55,477 nt of DNA from Actinomycetota bacterium (GTDB taxonomy: Bacteria; Actinomycetota; CADDZG01; JAHWKV01; JAOPZY01). Both the position numbers and the translations under genes were made by a program. The stretch lies in contig DASTWV010000002.1 in assembly GCA_035765775.1 (NCBI GenBank), positions 1 through 55,477 of the forward strand, in the 5' to 3' direction. Every line of letters starts with the position of its first letter. Position 1 is the first letter of the stretch. Of the stretch, positions 1-7,404 are shown one piece after another. The notes beneath the pieces are model-generated. The model saw only the letters and a list, made by a program, of their open reading frames with translations, was not told the origin of the DNA and searched no databases.

Positions 1-68
1 AGGCCAAAGCCCGCGCCCAGGTGGGGGCTCCAGTGAAGGAGGAGGTGATCGCTCCCGCCAAGCCCTGA
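1..68 (+). CDS. C-terminal end of an unknown protein (partial)
   Basis: An open frame without a start enters from the left edge and stops at TGA 66-68. The last residues are Ala, Lys and Pro rich (ending VIAPAKP), resembling a flexible tail. Codon use is GC-rich like the neighbours. Nothing identifies the family; the call rests only on the open frame and its direction towards the tRNA genes. Confidence 0.35.
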   Translation, partial: AKARAQVGAPVKEEVIAPAKP

Positions 69-228
69 CCCCCGTAGATGCTCAGGAGGTGGGGACTTTT
101 AGTTGGCCACCAGTGGGGCGCGCGACTTGGCCATTGACACGAGCTGACATGCAGCATCACGCAACCGCCGGTGCTGCCATCGACAGGCCCTGGTGAGCCC
201 CTCCCGCGGGTCAGCCCATCGGACGGGC

Positions 229-234
229 TATCAT
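229..234 (+). promoter_or_regulatory. -10 element of the tRNA-Asp promoter
   Basis: TATCAT lies 10 bases before the first base of tRNA-Asp, in an otherwise GC-rich stretch, which would place the start of transcription just before the tRNA. No convincing -35 hexamer is seen at 16-18 bases. A TTGACA at 134-139 is too far upstream to belong to it. Confidence 0.45.
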
Positions 235-244
235 CTGAGGGCTT

Positions 245-319
245 GCCCCAGTGGAGCAGTCTGGAGTGCTCGGGTCCCTGTCAAGGACCAGGTCGCCGGT
301 TCAAGTCCGGTCTGGGGCG
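245..319 (+). tRNA. tRNA-Asp (GTC)
   Basis: A full cloverleaf can be drawn. The acceptor arms GCCCCAG and CTGGGGC pair perfectly, the D stem is GAGC/GCTC, the anticodon stem is GGTCC/GGACC around loop CTGTCAA (anticodon GTC), and the T stem is GCCGG/CCGGT with loop TTCAAGT. CCA is not encoded. Confidence 0.95.
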
Positions 320-391
320 CGGGCGGTATTCTCCTCCCTCCCTCGATGGGCCCTGGGCGCTGGCGCATGCAGTGACCCGGGTTCGGGACAG

Positions 392-464
392 GGCCAGGTA
401 GCTCAGGTGGTAGAGCACTCGGCTGAAAACCGGGGTGTCGCTGGTTCGATTCCAGCCCTGGCCA
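392..464 (+). tRNA. tRNA-Phe (GAA)
   Basis: The acceptor arms GGCCAGG/CCTGGCC, D stem GCTC/GAGC, anticodon stem CTCGG/CCGGG with loop CTGAAAA (anticodon GAA) and T stem GCTGG/CCAGC all pair. It follows tRNA-Asp by 72 bases on the same strand, probably in one transcript. CCA is not encoded. Confidence 0.95.
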
Positions 465-490
465 CGCAGGCAGAGCCACGCAGAGCCTGG

Positions 491-823
491 TTACGTGACC
501 TGGGTCACGTGCAGGATGGCGCTGGTCGGCTCGATGCGGACCGCCATGTTCCGGCCCATCCCCTCCACCGTGCCCCGCCCGTCCACAATGAGGGTGTAGT
601 CCCCCGGCGTCGGCGGCGGCCACAGCAGGGCGACCGCGGCGTTGGTGTTGAGATTGGCCACGGTGCGCCGCCCCACGCCCGCCAGGATGGCGGAGCCCTC
701 CCATTGCACCGACACCGACGTCGCCCGCGGGGTGGACTCGGCACTGACGCTCAGCAGGTAGGGATGAAAGCCGTAGCGCTCCAACACCTGGGGCAGGTCC
801 TCCAGCTTCACGGGGATGGACAT
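491..823 (-). CDS. Small FMN-binding split-barrel-like (pyridoxamine-phosphate-oxidase family) protein
   Basis: The product is 110 aa beginning MSIPVKLEDL. The layout resembles short PNPOx-like/F420-type split-barrel proteins: an early strand region (PYLLSVSAES), a central RTVANLNTN stretch and LWPPPTPGDYTLIVDGRG, reminiscent of the segment 'P..GDYTLIVDG.a' in actinobacterial members that bind flavin or F420. The family is inferred from pattern; no catalytic residues can be assigned. The start ATG lies 7 bases after the stop of the preceding gene (831-1667), so the two are almost certainly cotranscribed. Confidence 0.6.
   Translation of the reverse strand: MSIPVKLEDLPQVLERYGFHPYLLSVSAESTPRATSVSVQWEGSAILAGVGRRTVANLNTNAAVALLWPPPTPGDYTLIVDGRGTVEGMGRNMAVRIEPTSAILHVTQVT
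493..510. repeat. Perfect 8-bp inverted repeat at a convergent gene end
   Basis: ACGTGACC and GGTCACGT are separated by two bases. The repeat overlaps the stop codon of the minus-strand gene at 491-823 and lies 29 bases after tRNA-Phe. There is no T-run on either strand, so it is either a weak bidirectional terminator or a protein-binding palindrome. Confidence 0.5.
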
Positions 824-830
824 GGGACCC

Positions 831-1667
831 CTAGTTCGTCCGCTCGACCGCCCGGACCTGCTCCCACCACTCGCTGAGCTGCTGGTAGCGCCGCCAACTC
901 TCGTCGGTGTCGCCCAGCTCCATCGCCTCCAGGCATGCCCAGATCTCGCCCGCCGAGCGGTCGGCCTCCAACACCTCGGGCGCCACGAGGTTGGCCAGGG
1001 TGGCGTAGTCCAGCTCGACGGTGGCGTCCCGGTGGAAGCCCTCCAGCCACTCGGCAAGTTCCTCCACCGGCTCGGAGATCGACTCGTCCATGCCGGCGCA
1101 CTCCAGGATCCCGTGCGCCCGCCGCAGCCGGCTGACCGCCAGGGGTTGGTCGGTCTCGTACCGCACCCGCACCGCGGCCCGCGGGCGGGCGCCTGCCGGC
1201 GCGGGGCGCTCGACGGTCAGGATGCGCTCGGCGTCGTCGAAGGCGGCCAGCCAGCGGAAGGGGACATGCCACGCCGAGATCGCGATGTTGTCCTGGCGCC
1301 CCGGGCGCAGGGCTTCGAGACGGTCCAGCTCGCAGCTGGCGGCGCGGATATCCCGGGCGGAGACCAGCACCTCGGCCAGCTCCTCGGGGACCGCTTCGCC
1401 GAAGGCCAGGATGCCCCGCAGCACGCTGACCTCCACGCTGCACGGGCACACCAGCCAGGCCCCATGGGTCCGGCGCACATAGGCGTGGCCCGCCCGCAGC
1501 GGGTACAGCAGGCCGAGCCGGCCCGACTCCTCCGACGCCGAATCCCGGTAGTCCCAGGTCTCGGGGCGCCCGGCCTCCGCGGCGATGTAGCGCTCCCACC
1601 GGCTGCGCTCGGGGTCGGGGAAGGAGTCGAGCGGCTCGTAGACGCGGAGCTGGCTGGACGGGACCAT
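831..1667 (-). CDS. Conserved actinobacterial protein of unknown function
   Basis: The product is 278 aa starting MVPSSQLRVYEPLDSF. This N-terminus (LRVYEPL..FP..ERS.W) resembles a family of conserved hypothetical proteins I associate with actinobacteria. The protein is acidic and soluble, with no signal peptide or membrane segment, and Cys occurs only in scattered positions such as CPCSVEVS near residue 80. It is divergent from the dehydrogenase at 1722 across a 54-base gap holding a strong palindrome, and it leads the 110-aa gene. ATG 1667 is the first usable start. Function unknown. Confidence 0.7.
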   Translation of the reverse strand: MVPSSQLRVYEPLDSFPDPERSRWERYIAAEAGRPETWDYRDSASEESGRLGLLYPLRAGHAYVRRTHGAWLVCPCSVEVSVLRGILAFGEAVPEELAEVLVSARDIRAASCELDRLEALRPGRQDNIAISAWHVPFRWLAAFDDAERILTVERPAPAGARPRAAVRVRYETDQPLAVSRLRRAHGILECAGMDESISEPVEELAEWLEGFHRDATVELDYATLANLVAPEVLEADRSAGEIWACLEAMELGDTDESWRRYQQLSEWWEQVRAVERTN

Positions 1668-1678
1668 GACCCACCATT

Positions 1679-1696
1679 CTTCCCGAGGTCGGGAAG
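1679..1696. promoter_or_regulatory. Palindromic operator between divergent genes
   Basis: CTTCCCGAGGTCGGGAAG is an inverted repeat with 8-bp arms and a 2-bp centre. It sits in the 54-base gap between the start codons of the minus-strand 278-aa gene and the plus-strand dehydrogenase, and covers the position where the dehydrogenase promoter would have its -35 region. This is the expected place for a repressor acting on both genes. The regulator is not identifiable here. Confidence 0.5.
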
Positions 1697-1709
1697 TCCT
1701 GCATGGACC

Positions 1710-1715
1710 TACAAT
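1710..1715 (+). promoter_or_regulatory. -10 element giving a leaderless dehydrogenase mRNA
   Basis: TACAAT is followed by six bases and then the GTG start codon at 1722. Transcription would begin at or next to the start codon, and there is no Shine-Dalgarno sequence to suggest otherwise. Confidence 0.55.
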
Positions 1716-1721
1716 GCCGGG

Positions 1722-2810
1722 GTGGATGTCTTCGAAGCCACTGCCGGCGAGGACTACGAGCAGGTCGTCTTCTGCAACGACAGGGCCAGCGGCCTGCGGG
1801 CGATCATCGCCATCCACTCCACCGCGTTGGGCCCGGCCCTGGGCGGCACCCGGTACTGGCCCTTCGAATCTGAGGCTGAAGCCCTCACCGACGTCCTGCG
1901 GCTCTCCAAGGCGATGAGCTACAAGAACGCCGCCGCCGGGCTGGACCTCGGGGGCGGCAAGGCGGTGATCATGGCCCCGGAGCCCGGGAGCGGGCCGAAG
2001 TCCGAGGCCCTCCTGCGGGCCTACGGACGCTTCATCGACGCCCTGGGCGGGCGCTACATCACCGCCGAGGACGTGGGCACCACCGGGGCCGACATGGACA
2101 TGATCCGGCGTGAGACCCGCTGGGTGACCGGGATCTCCCCCACCGACGGCGGCTCCGGCGACCCGTCGCCCGCCACCGCCTACGGCGTGATGCAGGGCCT
2201 GCGGGCTGTGGCCATCGAGCTGTGGGGCGAGCCCTCGTTGGCGGGCCGCCGGGCGGCCGTGCAGGGTGTGGGCAAGGTGGGCCACGCCCTGGTGGGGCAC
2301 CTCAAGGAGGCGGGGGCCGAGGTGGTGGTCGCCGACGTCAACCCGGTGCACGTGGAGCAGGCGGTGGCCGACTACGGGGTCGAGGTGGAGGACACCGCCC
2401 GGATCCACGCCGTGGACTGCGACCTGTTCTGCCCGTGCGCCCTCGGCGGCGGGCTGAACGATCTGACCATCCCCGAGTTGCGCTGCGCGGCGGTGGCGGG
2501 GGCGGCCAACAACCAGCTGCTGCGGCCCCACCATGCCGATGCCCTGGCGCAGCGGGGCATCCTCTACGTCCCGGACTTCATCATCAACGCCGGGGGCGTG
2601 ATCAACGTGGCCGACGAGCTGAACGGCTACGACGAGCGCCGGGCCCACCAGCGCATCGAGGGGATCTTCGGCAACGTCGCCCGGGTGCTGGAGACGGCGA
2701 GGAAGGAGAGCCTGACGCCGTCGGTGGCCGCCAACCGGGTCGCCGAGGAGCGGATCCGGTCGGTCGGGCGGGTGCGCCTGATCAGGGGGGCGCAGGCGGC
2801 TACCTTCTAG
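1722..2810 (+). CDS. Leucine/valine-type amino acid dehydrogenase (Glu/Leu/Phe/Val family)
   Basis: The product is 362 aa, the usual length for leucine and valine dehydrogenases, which oxidatively deaminate branched-chain amino acids with NAD. The glycine-rich substrate loop (LGPALGGTRYWPF) is at about residues 35-50, the catalytic lysine region KNAAAGLDLGGGKAV near residue 70, and the nucleotide-binding GVGKVG motif near residue 185. PDFIINAGGVINVADEL follows near residue 290. The GTG start fits the family N-terminus (VFEATAGEDYEQV) and lies six bases after a -10 element, implying a leaderless message. The gene stands alone between a shared operator and the sensor kinase, suggesting a role in amino acid catabolism or branched fatty acid precursor supply. 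Confidence 0.88.
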   Translation: MDVFEATAGEDYEQVVFCNDRASGLRAIIAIHSTALGPALGGTRYWPFESEAEALTDVLRLSKAMSYKNAAAGLDLGGGKAVIMAPEPGSGPKSEALLRAYGRFIDALGGRYITAEDVGTTGADMDMIRRETRWVTGISPTDGGSGDPSPATAYGVMQGLRAVAIELWGEPSLAGRRAAVQGVGKVGHALVGHLKEAGAEVVVADVNPVHVEQAVADYGVEVEDTARIHAVDCDLFCPCALGGGLNDLTIPELRCAAVAGAANNQLLRPHHADALAQRGILYVPDFIINAGGVINVADELNGYDERRAHQRIEGIFGNVARVLETARKESLTPSVAANRVAEERIRSVGRVRLIRGAQAATF

Positions 2811-2865
2811 TCCCAGCCTCACCCGGAACCACGTGTTCCACCGTTTCTGACTCCCGCCGCGGTTT

Positions 2866-2871
2866 TAGACT
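2866..2871 (+). promoter_or_regulatory. -10 element of the sensor kinase gene (leaderless)
   Basis: TAGACT is followed by six bases and ATG 2878. A weak TTTCTG lies 16 bases upstream as a possible -35. No Shine-Dalgarno precedes the ATG. The geometry matches the dehydrogenase and menE promoters. Confidence 0.5.
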
Positions 2872-2877
2872 CTCCCT

Positions 2878-4371
2878 ATGGGCATCAGGCTCGGCGTGGG
2901 CAGGAGCCGCCTCCGGCAGGCTCTGGAATTGGCCGCTGCCGTGGCCCTCGCCGGGCTCGCGACGGTCCTGGCGTCCATCCCGGCGTTCAAGTCGGCCGGC
3001 AGCACCACCGACGCCGTCATGATCTACCTGCTGTCGGTGGTGGCGGCCACCCTCGTGGCCAGGCTGCCCGGGGGGCTGGTCGCCTCGGTGCTGTCGTTCC
3101 TCGGGCTCAACTTCTTCTTCACGCCCCCGCTCCGCACTTTCGCCGTGGCCAAGAGCGAGGATCTCCTGGCCCTGATCGTGTTCCTCGTGGTGGCGGTGCT
3201 GATCGCCACCCTGCTGACCAACACCGTGGCGCAGCGTTCCCGGGCTGAGCGGTCGGCCCGGGAAGCCCAGCTGCTCTACCGGATCTCGTCCCGACTCCTG
3301 GGCGGGGCACCGCTCGCCACCGCCCTCGACCTGTTCGTCCGGGACATGGTGGAGCTGTTCTCGCTGGCCGGCTGCGAGGTGGTCACCGAGGGACTCGGCG
3401 ACCTCCAGCCGGGCGGCGAGCTGCGGGCGGTCGCCGGGGCGCCGCCCGGTCCCACCGCGGGGACGTCGCTGGAGCTGCGCACCGACCGCGGCCTGTTCGG
3501 CCACATCCGGGTGGCCCCGGGCGCGACCGGCCTGGGGGAGCCCGAGCTCGGCCTGGCCCGGGCCTTCGCCGGCCAGGTGGCCCTGGCGGTGGAGGCCACC
3601 GTGCTGGCCGAGCGCACCCGGCGCTCGCAGGCCGACGCCGAGGCCAGCCGGGTGCGGGCGGCCCTCTTCTCCTCGGTCACCCACGACCTCCGCACACCGC
3701 TGGCGGCCATCAAGGCCTCAGCCACCAGCCTGCTGGACGCCGGCGTGCACTTCGACAGCGTGCAGCGGGCCGACCTGCTGGCCACCATCGCCGAGGAGAG
3801 CGACCGCCTGAACCGGCTCATCGCCAACATCCTCAGCCTCTCCCGGCTGCGGGCCGGGGCGCTGGTGCTGGAGAAGACCGCGGCGCCGGTGGAGGATGTC
3901 ATCGAGGCGGCCGTCGCCCGCCTGCGCCGGCGCTGGAAGGATCTGGCGATCCAGGTGCGGGCAGGCGATAGCATCCCGCCTGTGCCCATGGACCTGCTCC
4001 AGATCGACCAGGTGGTGTCCAACCTGGTGGAGAACGCGGTGCACTACGCCGGGGCGGCGCAGCCGGTCGAGGTCGGGGTGACCGCCACCCCCGGGTGGGT
4101 CGAGGTGCGGGTGGCGGACCACGGCCCCGGGATCCCCGCCGCCGACCGGGAGCGGGTCTTCGAGGAGTTCTACCGCCGGGACACCGCCCGCGGGCAGGGC
4201 GGTGTGGGCCTCGGCCTGGCCATCTCCCGGGCGATCGTCGAGGCGCACGGCGGGTCGATGTGGGCGGGCGAGACCCCGGGCGGCGGCGCCACCGTGGGGT
4301 TCCGGCTCCCGGTGGCAAGCGCCCCGCCCCCTGCCGAGGCGCCGTCGCCCCGGGTGCGGGTGGCGGAATGA
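2878..4371 (+). CDS. KdpD-like membrane sensor histidine kinase lacking the KdpD N-terminal domain
   Basis: The product is 497 aa. Three to four hydrophobic helices at about residues 13-120, with the LNFFFTPPLRTF signature between them, match the DUF4118 membrane sensor of KdpD. A GAF-like region follows (about 130-245), then HisKA with phospho-acceptor H269 in SSVTHDLRTPLAA, and HATPase_c with N386 (N box), D414 in DHGPGIP and a GVGLGLAISR G2 box. Full KdpD has roughly 400 more N-terminal residues (KdpD and Usp domains), which are absent. The stop overlaps the regulator start (ATGA), so the pair is translationally coupled. No kdpFABC is visible, so the stimulus is open. Confidence 0.88.
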   Translation: MGIRLGVGRSRLRQALELAAAVALAGLATVLASIPAFKSAGSTTDAVMIYLLSVVAATLVARLPGGLVASVLSFLGLNFFFTPPLRTFAVAKSEDLLALIVFLVVAVLIATLLTNTVAQRSRAERSAREAQLLYRISSRLLGGAPLATALDLFVRDMVELFSLAGCEVVTEGLGDLQPGGELRAVAGAPPGPTAGTSLELRTDRGLFGHIRVAPGATGLGEPELGLARAFAGQVALAVEATVLAERTRRSQADAEASRVRAALFSSVTHDLRTPLAAIKASATSLLDAGVHFDSVQRADLLATIAEESDRLNRLIANILSLSRLRAGALVLEKTAAPVEDVIEAAVARLRRRWKDLAIQVRAGDSIPPVPMDLLQIDQVVSNLVENAVHYAGAAQPVEVGVTATPGWVEVRVADHGPGIPAADRERVFEEFYRRDTARGQGGVGLGLAISRAIVEAHGGSMWAGETPGGGATVGFRLPVASAPPPAEAPSPRVRVAE

Positions 4372-5048
4372 AGGTCCTGGTCATCGAGGACGACCGCCAG
4401 ATCGTGCGCACACTGCAGACCAGCCTGGAGGCCCGGGGCTACGACGTGGTCTCCGCCCGGGACGGCCAGAGCGGCCTGGGCGTGCTGCGTGGCGAGGGTG
4501 CCGACCTCGTCCTGCTCGACCTCGGCCTGCCGGACGTGGACGGCCTGAAGGTGCTGAGCAGCCTGCGCTCCTTCGCCGAGCAGCCGGTGATCGTGCTCAC
4601 GGTGCGCGACTCCCAAGCGGAGAAGGTGGCCGCCCTGGACACCGGGGCGGACGACTACATCACGAAGCCCTTCGACATGGACGAGCTCCTGGCCCGGATG
4701 CGGGCGGCGCTGCGCCGGGTGACCCCCGAGGAGATCCGGCCTTCCGTGCGCACCTACGGCAAGGTGCAGGTCGACCTCGCCCGCCAGCTCGTCACCAAGG
4801 AGGGCCACCGGATCCACCTCACCCCGACGGAGTTCGTGCTCCTCCAGGCCTTCGTCCGCAACGCGGGCAAGCTGCTCACCCAGCGCTGGCTCCTGAAGAC
4901 GGTGTGGGGCCCGGGCTACGAGGAGGAGACCAATGTGCGGGTGCACGTGGGCCACCTGCGGCGCAAGCTCGAGGACGACGCCACCAACCCCCGGCTGATC
5001 CTGACCGAGCCCGGGCTCGGCTACCGCTGGTCCGACGAGGCGGGGTAG
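4368..5048 (+). CDS. OmpR/KdpE-family response regulator
   Basis: The product is 226 aa. The receiver domain has acidic pocket E7-D8-D9, phospho-acceptor D51 (LLDLGLPDVDG), the switch threonine region VLTVRD and invariant K100 (ITKPF). The C-terminal winged helix has the family hallmarks LTPTEFVLL and VHVGHLRRKLE...LTEPGLGYR. It is the partner of the kinase just upstream (4-base overlap). Its targets cannot be read from this window. Confidence 0.93.
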   Translation: MKVLVIEDDRQIVRTLQTSLEARGYDVVSARDGQSGLGVLRGEGADLVLLDLGLPDVDGLKVLSSLRSFAEQPVIVLTVRDSQAEKVAALDTGADDYITKPFDMDELLARMRAALRRVTPEEIRPSVRTYGKVQVDLARQLVTKEGHRIHLTPTEFVLLQAFVRNAGKLLTQRWLLKTVWGPGYEEETNVRVHVGHLRRKLEDDATNPRLILTEPGLGYRWSDEAG

Positions 5049-5082
5049 CGAGTCGGGGGTGGCGGGTTGCGCACCGATCCCG

Positions 5083-6270
5083 CTACAGGCCCATCCGGTC
5101 CAGCACCCAGCCCAACAGGTGGTGCGCCCGGTCCCGCAGCGAGCGGGGCAGCGGGGCTTGGGGAAGCGCATTGGCCATGTCCTGCAGCTCGTCGGCCGGG
5201 GAGGCCCCCACCAGCGTGTCGGTATCCGGGCCCGCTTGCCAGGCCACCCCGCGGGGGAAGCCCGACCAGCTGTAGCCCGTGCCCTGGTTCAGGGCGACCG
5301 CCGCCGCTCCCGGGGGGAGCGACCGGCGGCCCAGGCGCCCGGGCTGCTGGAACAGGCTGACCTCTTCGAGGCCGTCGGAGAACACCAGCTGGGCGATGCC
5401 CGCCCGGCCGACCCGGAACGTGGTGGCCGACCGGAGGGTGTAGCCGTCGGGCAGCGAGGAGGGCAGGTGGACGCTGGCGGCGAAGGCGCCCAGCTGGCCG
5501 GCAGCCACCCACTGCTGCGCCGTGGCGGCGGACGGCGCCGGCGTGGCGGCGGGGACCAGGTCGGCTGCGGGCGGGGTGTAGGGCTCCCGGACCGCGGTGA
5601 AGGCGATGGAGCGCTCCACCTGCCCGGCGGTGTCGAAGACCTTCCGGGCCAGCAGGAGGCCGGTGGTGGCGTCGACGGTCCACTGCTCGGCCAGCCGGGC
5701 GTCCCGGTCCCGGAGGATGCGCAGCACCCAGGCCGGGTGGTCCAGCATTGACACCGCGCCATCCAGGACCACCCGGTACTTGGCCAGCATCTGGTGGACG
5801 TCGCTCTGGGGCTCGATGTCTGAGGTCAGGGCCGCCTGGCCGCGGGTTGCCGGCGAGCCGTTGGGGCTCATGGCCGCCCGCTGCGTGCCCTGCTGCTGCA
5901 GCACCCACCCGGTGGCGCCGCCGCCAGTCTGGACCTGGATCAGCAGGCGGTCGCCATCACCCCGGGCCACGTGCAGGGTGCCGGTCACCGTGCCCCGCTG
6001 GCCCCGGACCACGACCGACTGGGTGCCCTCGTAGTTCACCGAATGCGATCCGCTCACCGCCAGGTTGAGCACCGCCTCGGCGGTCAGGGTGGTTCCCCCC
6101 GCGGGACCGGGCAGGGGGGCGAGGAAGGGGCTTGCCGGGGGGCCACCGGCGGGAGTGCCCCCCGGGGAGCCGCCCACCTGGGCCCATACCGCGGCCGGCG
6201 CCATGCCGGTCACGGCGAAGAGGGTCAGCAGGGTCAGGACGGCCAGCGCCGCCGCGCGCACCCAGATCAT
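5083..6270 (-). CDS. Exported RseB/MucB-like regulatory protein of the ECF sigma operon
   Basis: The product is 395 aa. An N-terminal signal peptide or anchor (residues 1-30, hydrophobic LAVLTLLTLFAVTG, AVWAQ) precedes a low-complexity Pro/Gly stretch. The following region (LTAEAVLNLAVSGSHSVNYEGTQ...) resembles the LolA/MucB-fold N-domain that binds lipid signals in RseB, and a smaller C-terminal domain starts near residue 275. In proteobacteria RseB caps the anti-sigma factor; the same position after sigma and anti-sigma genes argues for a similar role outside the membrane. The start ATG overlaps the anti-sigma stop (ATGA). The family call is moderate, the operon logic strong. Confidence 0.7.
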   Translation of the reverse strand: MIWVRAAALAVLTLLTLFAVTGMAPAAVWAQVGGSPGGTPAGGPPASPFLAPLPGPAGGTTLTAEAVLNLAVSGSHSVNYEGTQSVVVRGQRGTVTGTLHVARGDGDRLLIQVQTGGGATGWVLQQQGTQRAAMSPNGSPATRGQAALTSDIEPQSDVHQMLAKYRVVLDGAVSMLDHPAWVLRILRDRDARLAEQWTVDATTGLLLARKVFDTAGQVERSIAFTAVREPYTPPAADLVPAATPAPSAATAQQWVAAGQLGAFAASVHLPSSLPDGYTLRSATTFRVGRAGIAQLVFSDGLEEVSLFQQPGRLGRRSLPPGAAAVALNQGTGYSWSGFPRGVAWQAGPDTDTLVGASPADELQDMANALPQAPLPRSLRDRAHHLLGWVLDRMGL

Positions 6271-6722
6271 GGCGACCCGGCGTCTACTACGTAGCTGATC
6301 TGGTCCGCCATGGGGGCGTCGATCTGTACCAGGTGCTGGCGCACCTCCTGCTGGAACGAGACCGGCGGAGCGGGCGCCGGCGCAATCCACAGGGCGATGC
6401 CCAGCATCCCGGTCGCGGTGGCCACCACGCCCAGGCGCCGGCGCAGGGCGTGCTGGGTGCGGTACGAGCGCCGCAGGGCCGCGGCCCGCTCGCCGGTCAA
6501 CCGTTGGCGCAGCTCGGGCAACCAGGCGGCGGGCGGCTCCGGGGCGCCCAGCACACTCAGGGCTGTCTTGGCCGAGCGCAGCTCGGCCAGCCCGGCCCGG
6601 CAGGATGCGCACGCCGCCAGGTGGGCCTCCACAGCCGCAAGCTGGCCCGGCCCCAGTGCCCCGTCGAGGTACGCGCTGAGCTGCTGGCCCTCCGGATGGC
6701 CGGCGTGCGGCGTCACGGGCAC
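6267..6722 (-). CDS. Membrane anti-sigma factor with zinc-finger motif
   Basis: The product is 151 aa. The N-terminal part contains HLAACASCRAGL, the HxxxCxxC core of zinc-associated anti-sigma domains that clamp ECF sigma factors. One hydrophobic helix near residues 97-113 (LGVVATATGMLGIALWI) is followed by an outer tail. It lies 30 bases after the sigma gene and is coupled to the RseB-like gene. It probably holds the upstream sigma factor inactive at the membrane until released by a signal. Confidence 0.85.
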   Translation of the reverse strand: MPVTPHAGHPEGQQLSAYLDGALGPGQLAAVEAHLAACASCRAGLAELRSAKTALSVLGAPEPPAAWLPELRQRLTGERAAALRRSYRTQHALRRRLGVVATATGMLGIALWIAPAPAPPVSFQQEVRQHLVQIDAPMADQISYVVDAGSP

Positions 6723-6752
6723 TCTCCCTGCCCCGTACGAGCGGGCGGCCTC

Positions 6753-7328
6753 CTACTCGGCCGGGACCCCGACATACGGCCCCAGCCGGTCCCGGAGGAG
6801 CGCACGGCCACGGTGGATGCGCGACCGCACCGTCCCCAGCCGCCAGCCCATCGTGGAGCCGATCTCCTCATAGCTCATCTGGTACAGGTCGCACAGCAGC
6901 ACCGCCACCCGGAACTGGTACGGCAGTTCGCTCAGTGCCTGCTCGACCACGGCCCGGAGCTCGCCCCGCAGGGCGCTGTCCTCGGGGGTGGGCAGCGACG
7001 ACGCCGGCTCGGGCTCCCCGGATTCGCTCAGCTCGTCCAGCGGCTCGGTGGGGTGGCGGGACCGGTGCCGCATGCGGTCGTAGAAGAGGTTCGTAGTGAT
7101 GCGCAGCAGCCAGCCCTCCAGCGATCCCGGCCGGTAGCGGGCAAGGGCGGTGCGCACCCGGAGTAGGACGTCCTGGGCAAGGTCCTCGGCATCGGCGGTG
7201 CTCCCGGTCAGCCGGTAGGCCAGCGAGTACACGAAGCGACCGTGCTCCGCAGCGACCTCTTCCCATGTCGGCACCCGCTCCGGCGCCGCAGCCTGCGACC
7301 CGGTCTTTGCTATCCGGCTTGAACTCAT
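6753..7328 (-). CDS. ECF RNA polymerase sigma factor (SigE/RpoE-like)
   Basis: The product is 191 aa from ATG 7328. Region 2 shows FVYSLAYRLTGSTADAEDLAQDVLLRV and GWLLRITTNLFYDRMRHRSR; region 4 shows LSELPYQFRVAVLLCDLYQMSYEEIGSTMGW and a TVRSRIHRGRALLRDRL recognition helix. A longer reading from ATG 7373 would include 15 extra residues, but an ECF-type promoter (-35 GGAACC, -10 CGTTT) covers that stretch and places transcription start at ATG 7328. The gene leads the sigma / anti-sigma / RseB-like operon and probably activates its own promoter. Confidence 0.9.
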   Translation of the reverse strand: MSSSRIAKTGSQAAAPERVPTWEEVAAEHGRFVYSLAYRLTGSTADAEDLAQDVLLRVRTALARYRPGSLEGWLLRITTNLFYDRMRHRSRHPTEPLDELSESGEPEPASSLPTPEDSALRGELRAVVEQALSELPYQFRVAVLLCDLYQMSYEEIGSTMGWRLGTVRSRIHRGRALLRDRLGPYVGVPAE

Positions 7329-7331
7329 GGG

Positions 7332-7358
7332 AAACGCCGCCCCTTCCCGTGAGGTTCC
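7332..7358 (-). promoter_or_regulatory. ECF-type autoregulatory promoter of the sigma operon
   Basis: On the minus strand GGAAC (7354-7358), 17 bases, then CGTTT (7332-7336) match the GGAAC / CGTT pattern recognised by SigE/RpoE-class sigma factors. The -10 ends three bases before ATG 7328, so the message has little or no leader. Confidence 0.6.
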
Positions 7359-7404
7359 CACGCTGCCTGACATTGTGCCTACCCGTGCCCTAGGCCCACG
7401 CCAC

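Noticed and set aside
134-139. TTGACA as -35 of the tRNA-Asp promoter
   Set aside because: It is about 90 bases upstream of the TATCAT -10, and no -10 lies at the correct distance.
816-1721. N-terminal extension of the dehydrogenase frame reaching back to 816
   Set aside because: It is antisense to two genuine minus-strand genes and lacks dehydrogenase homology; the family N-terminus begins at GTG 1722.
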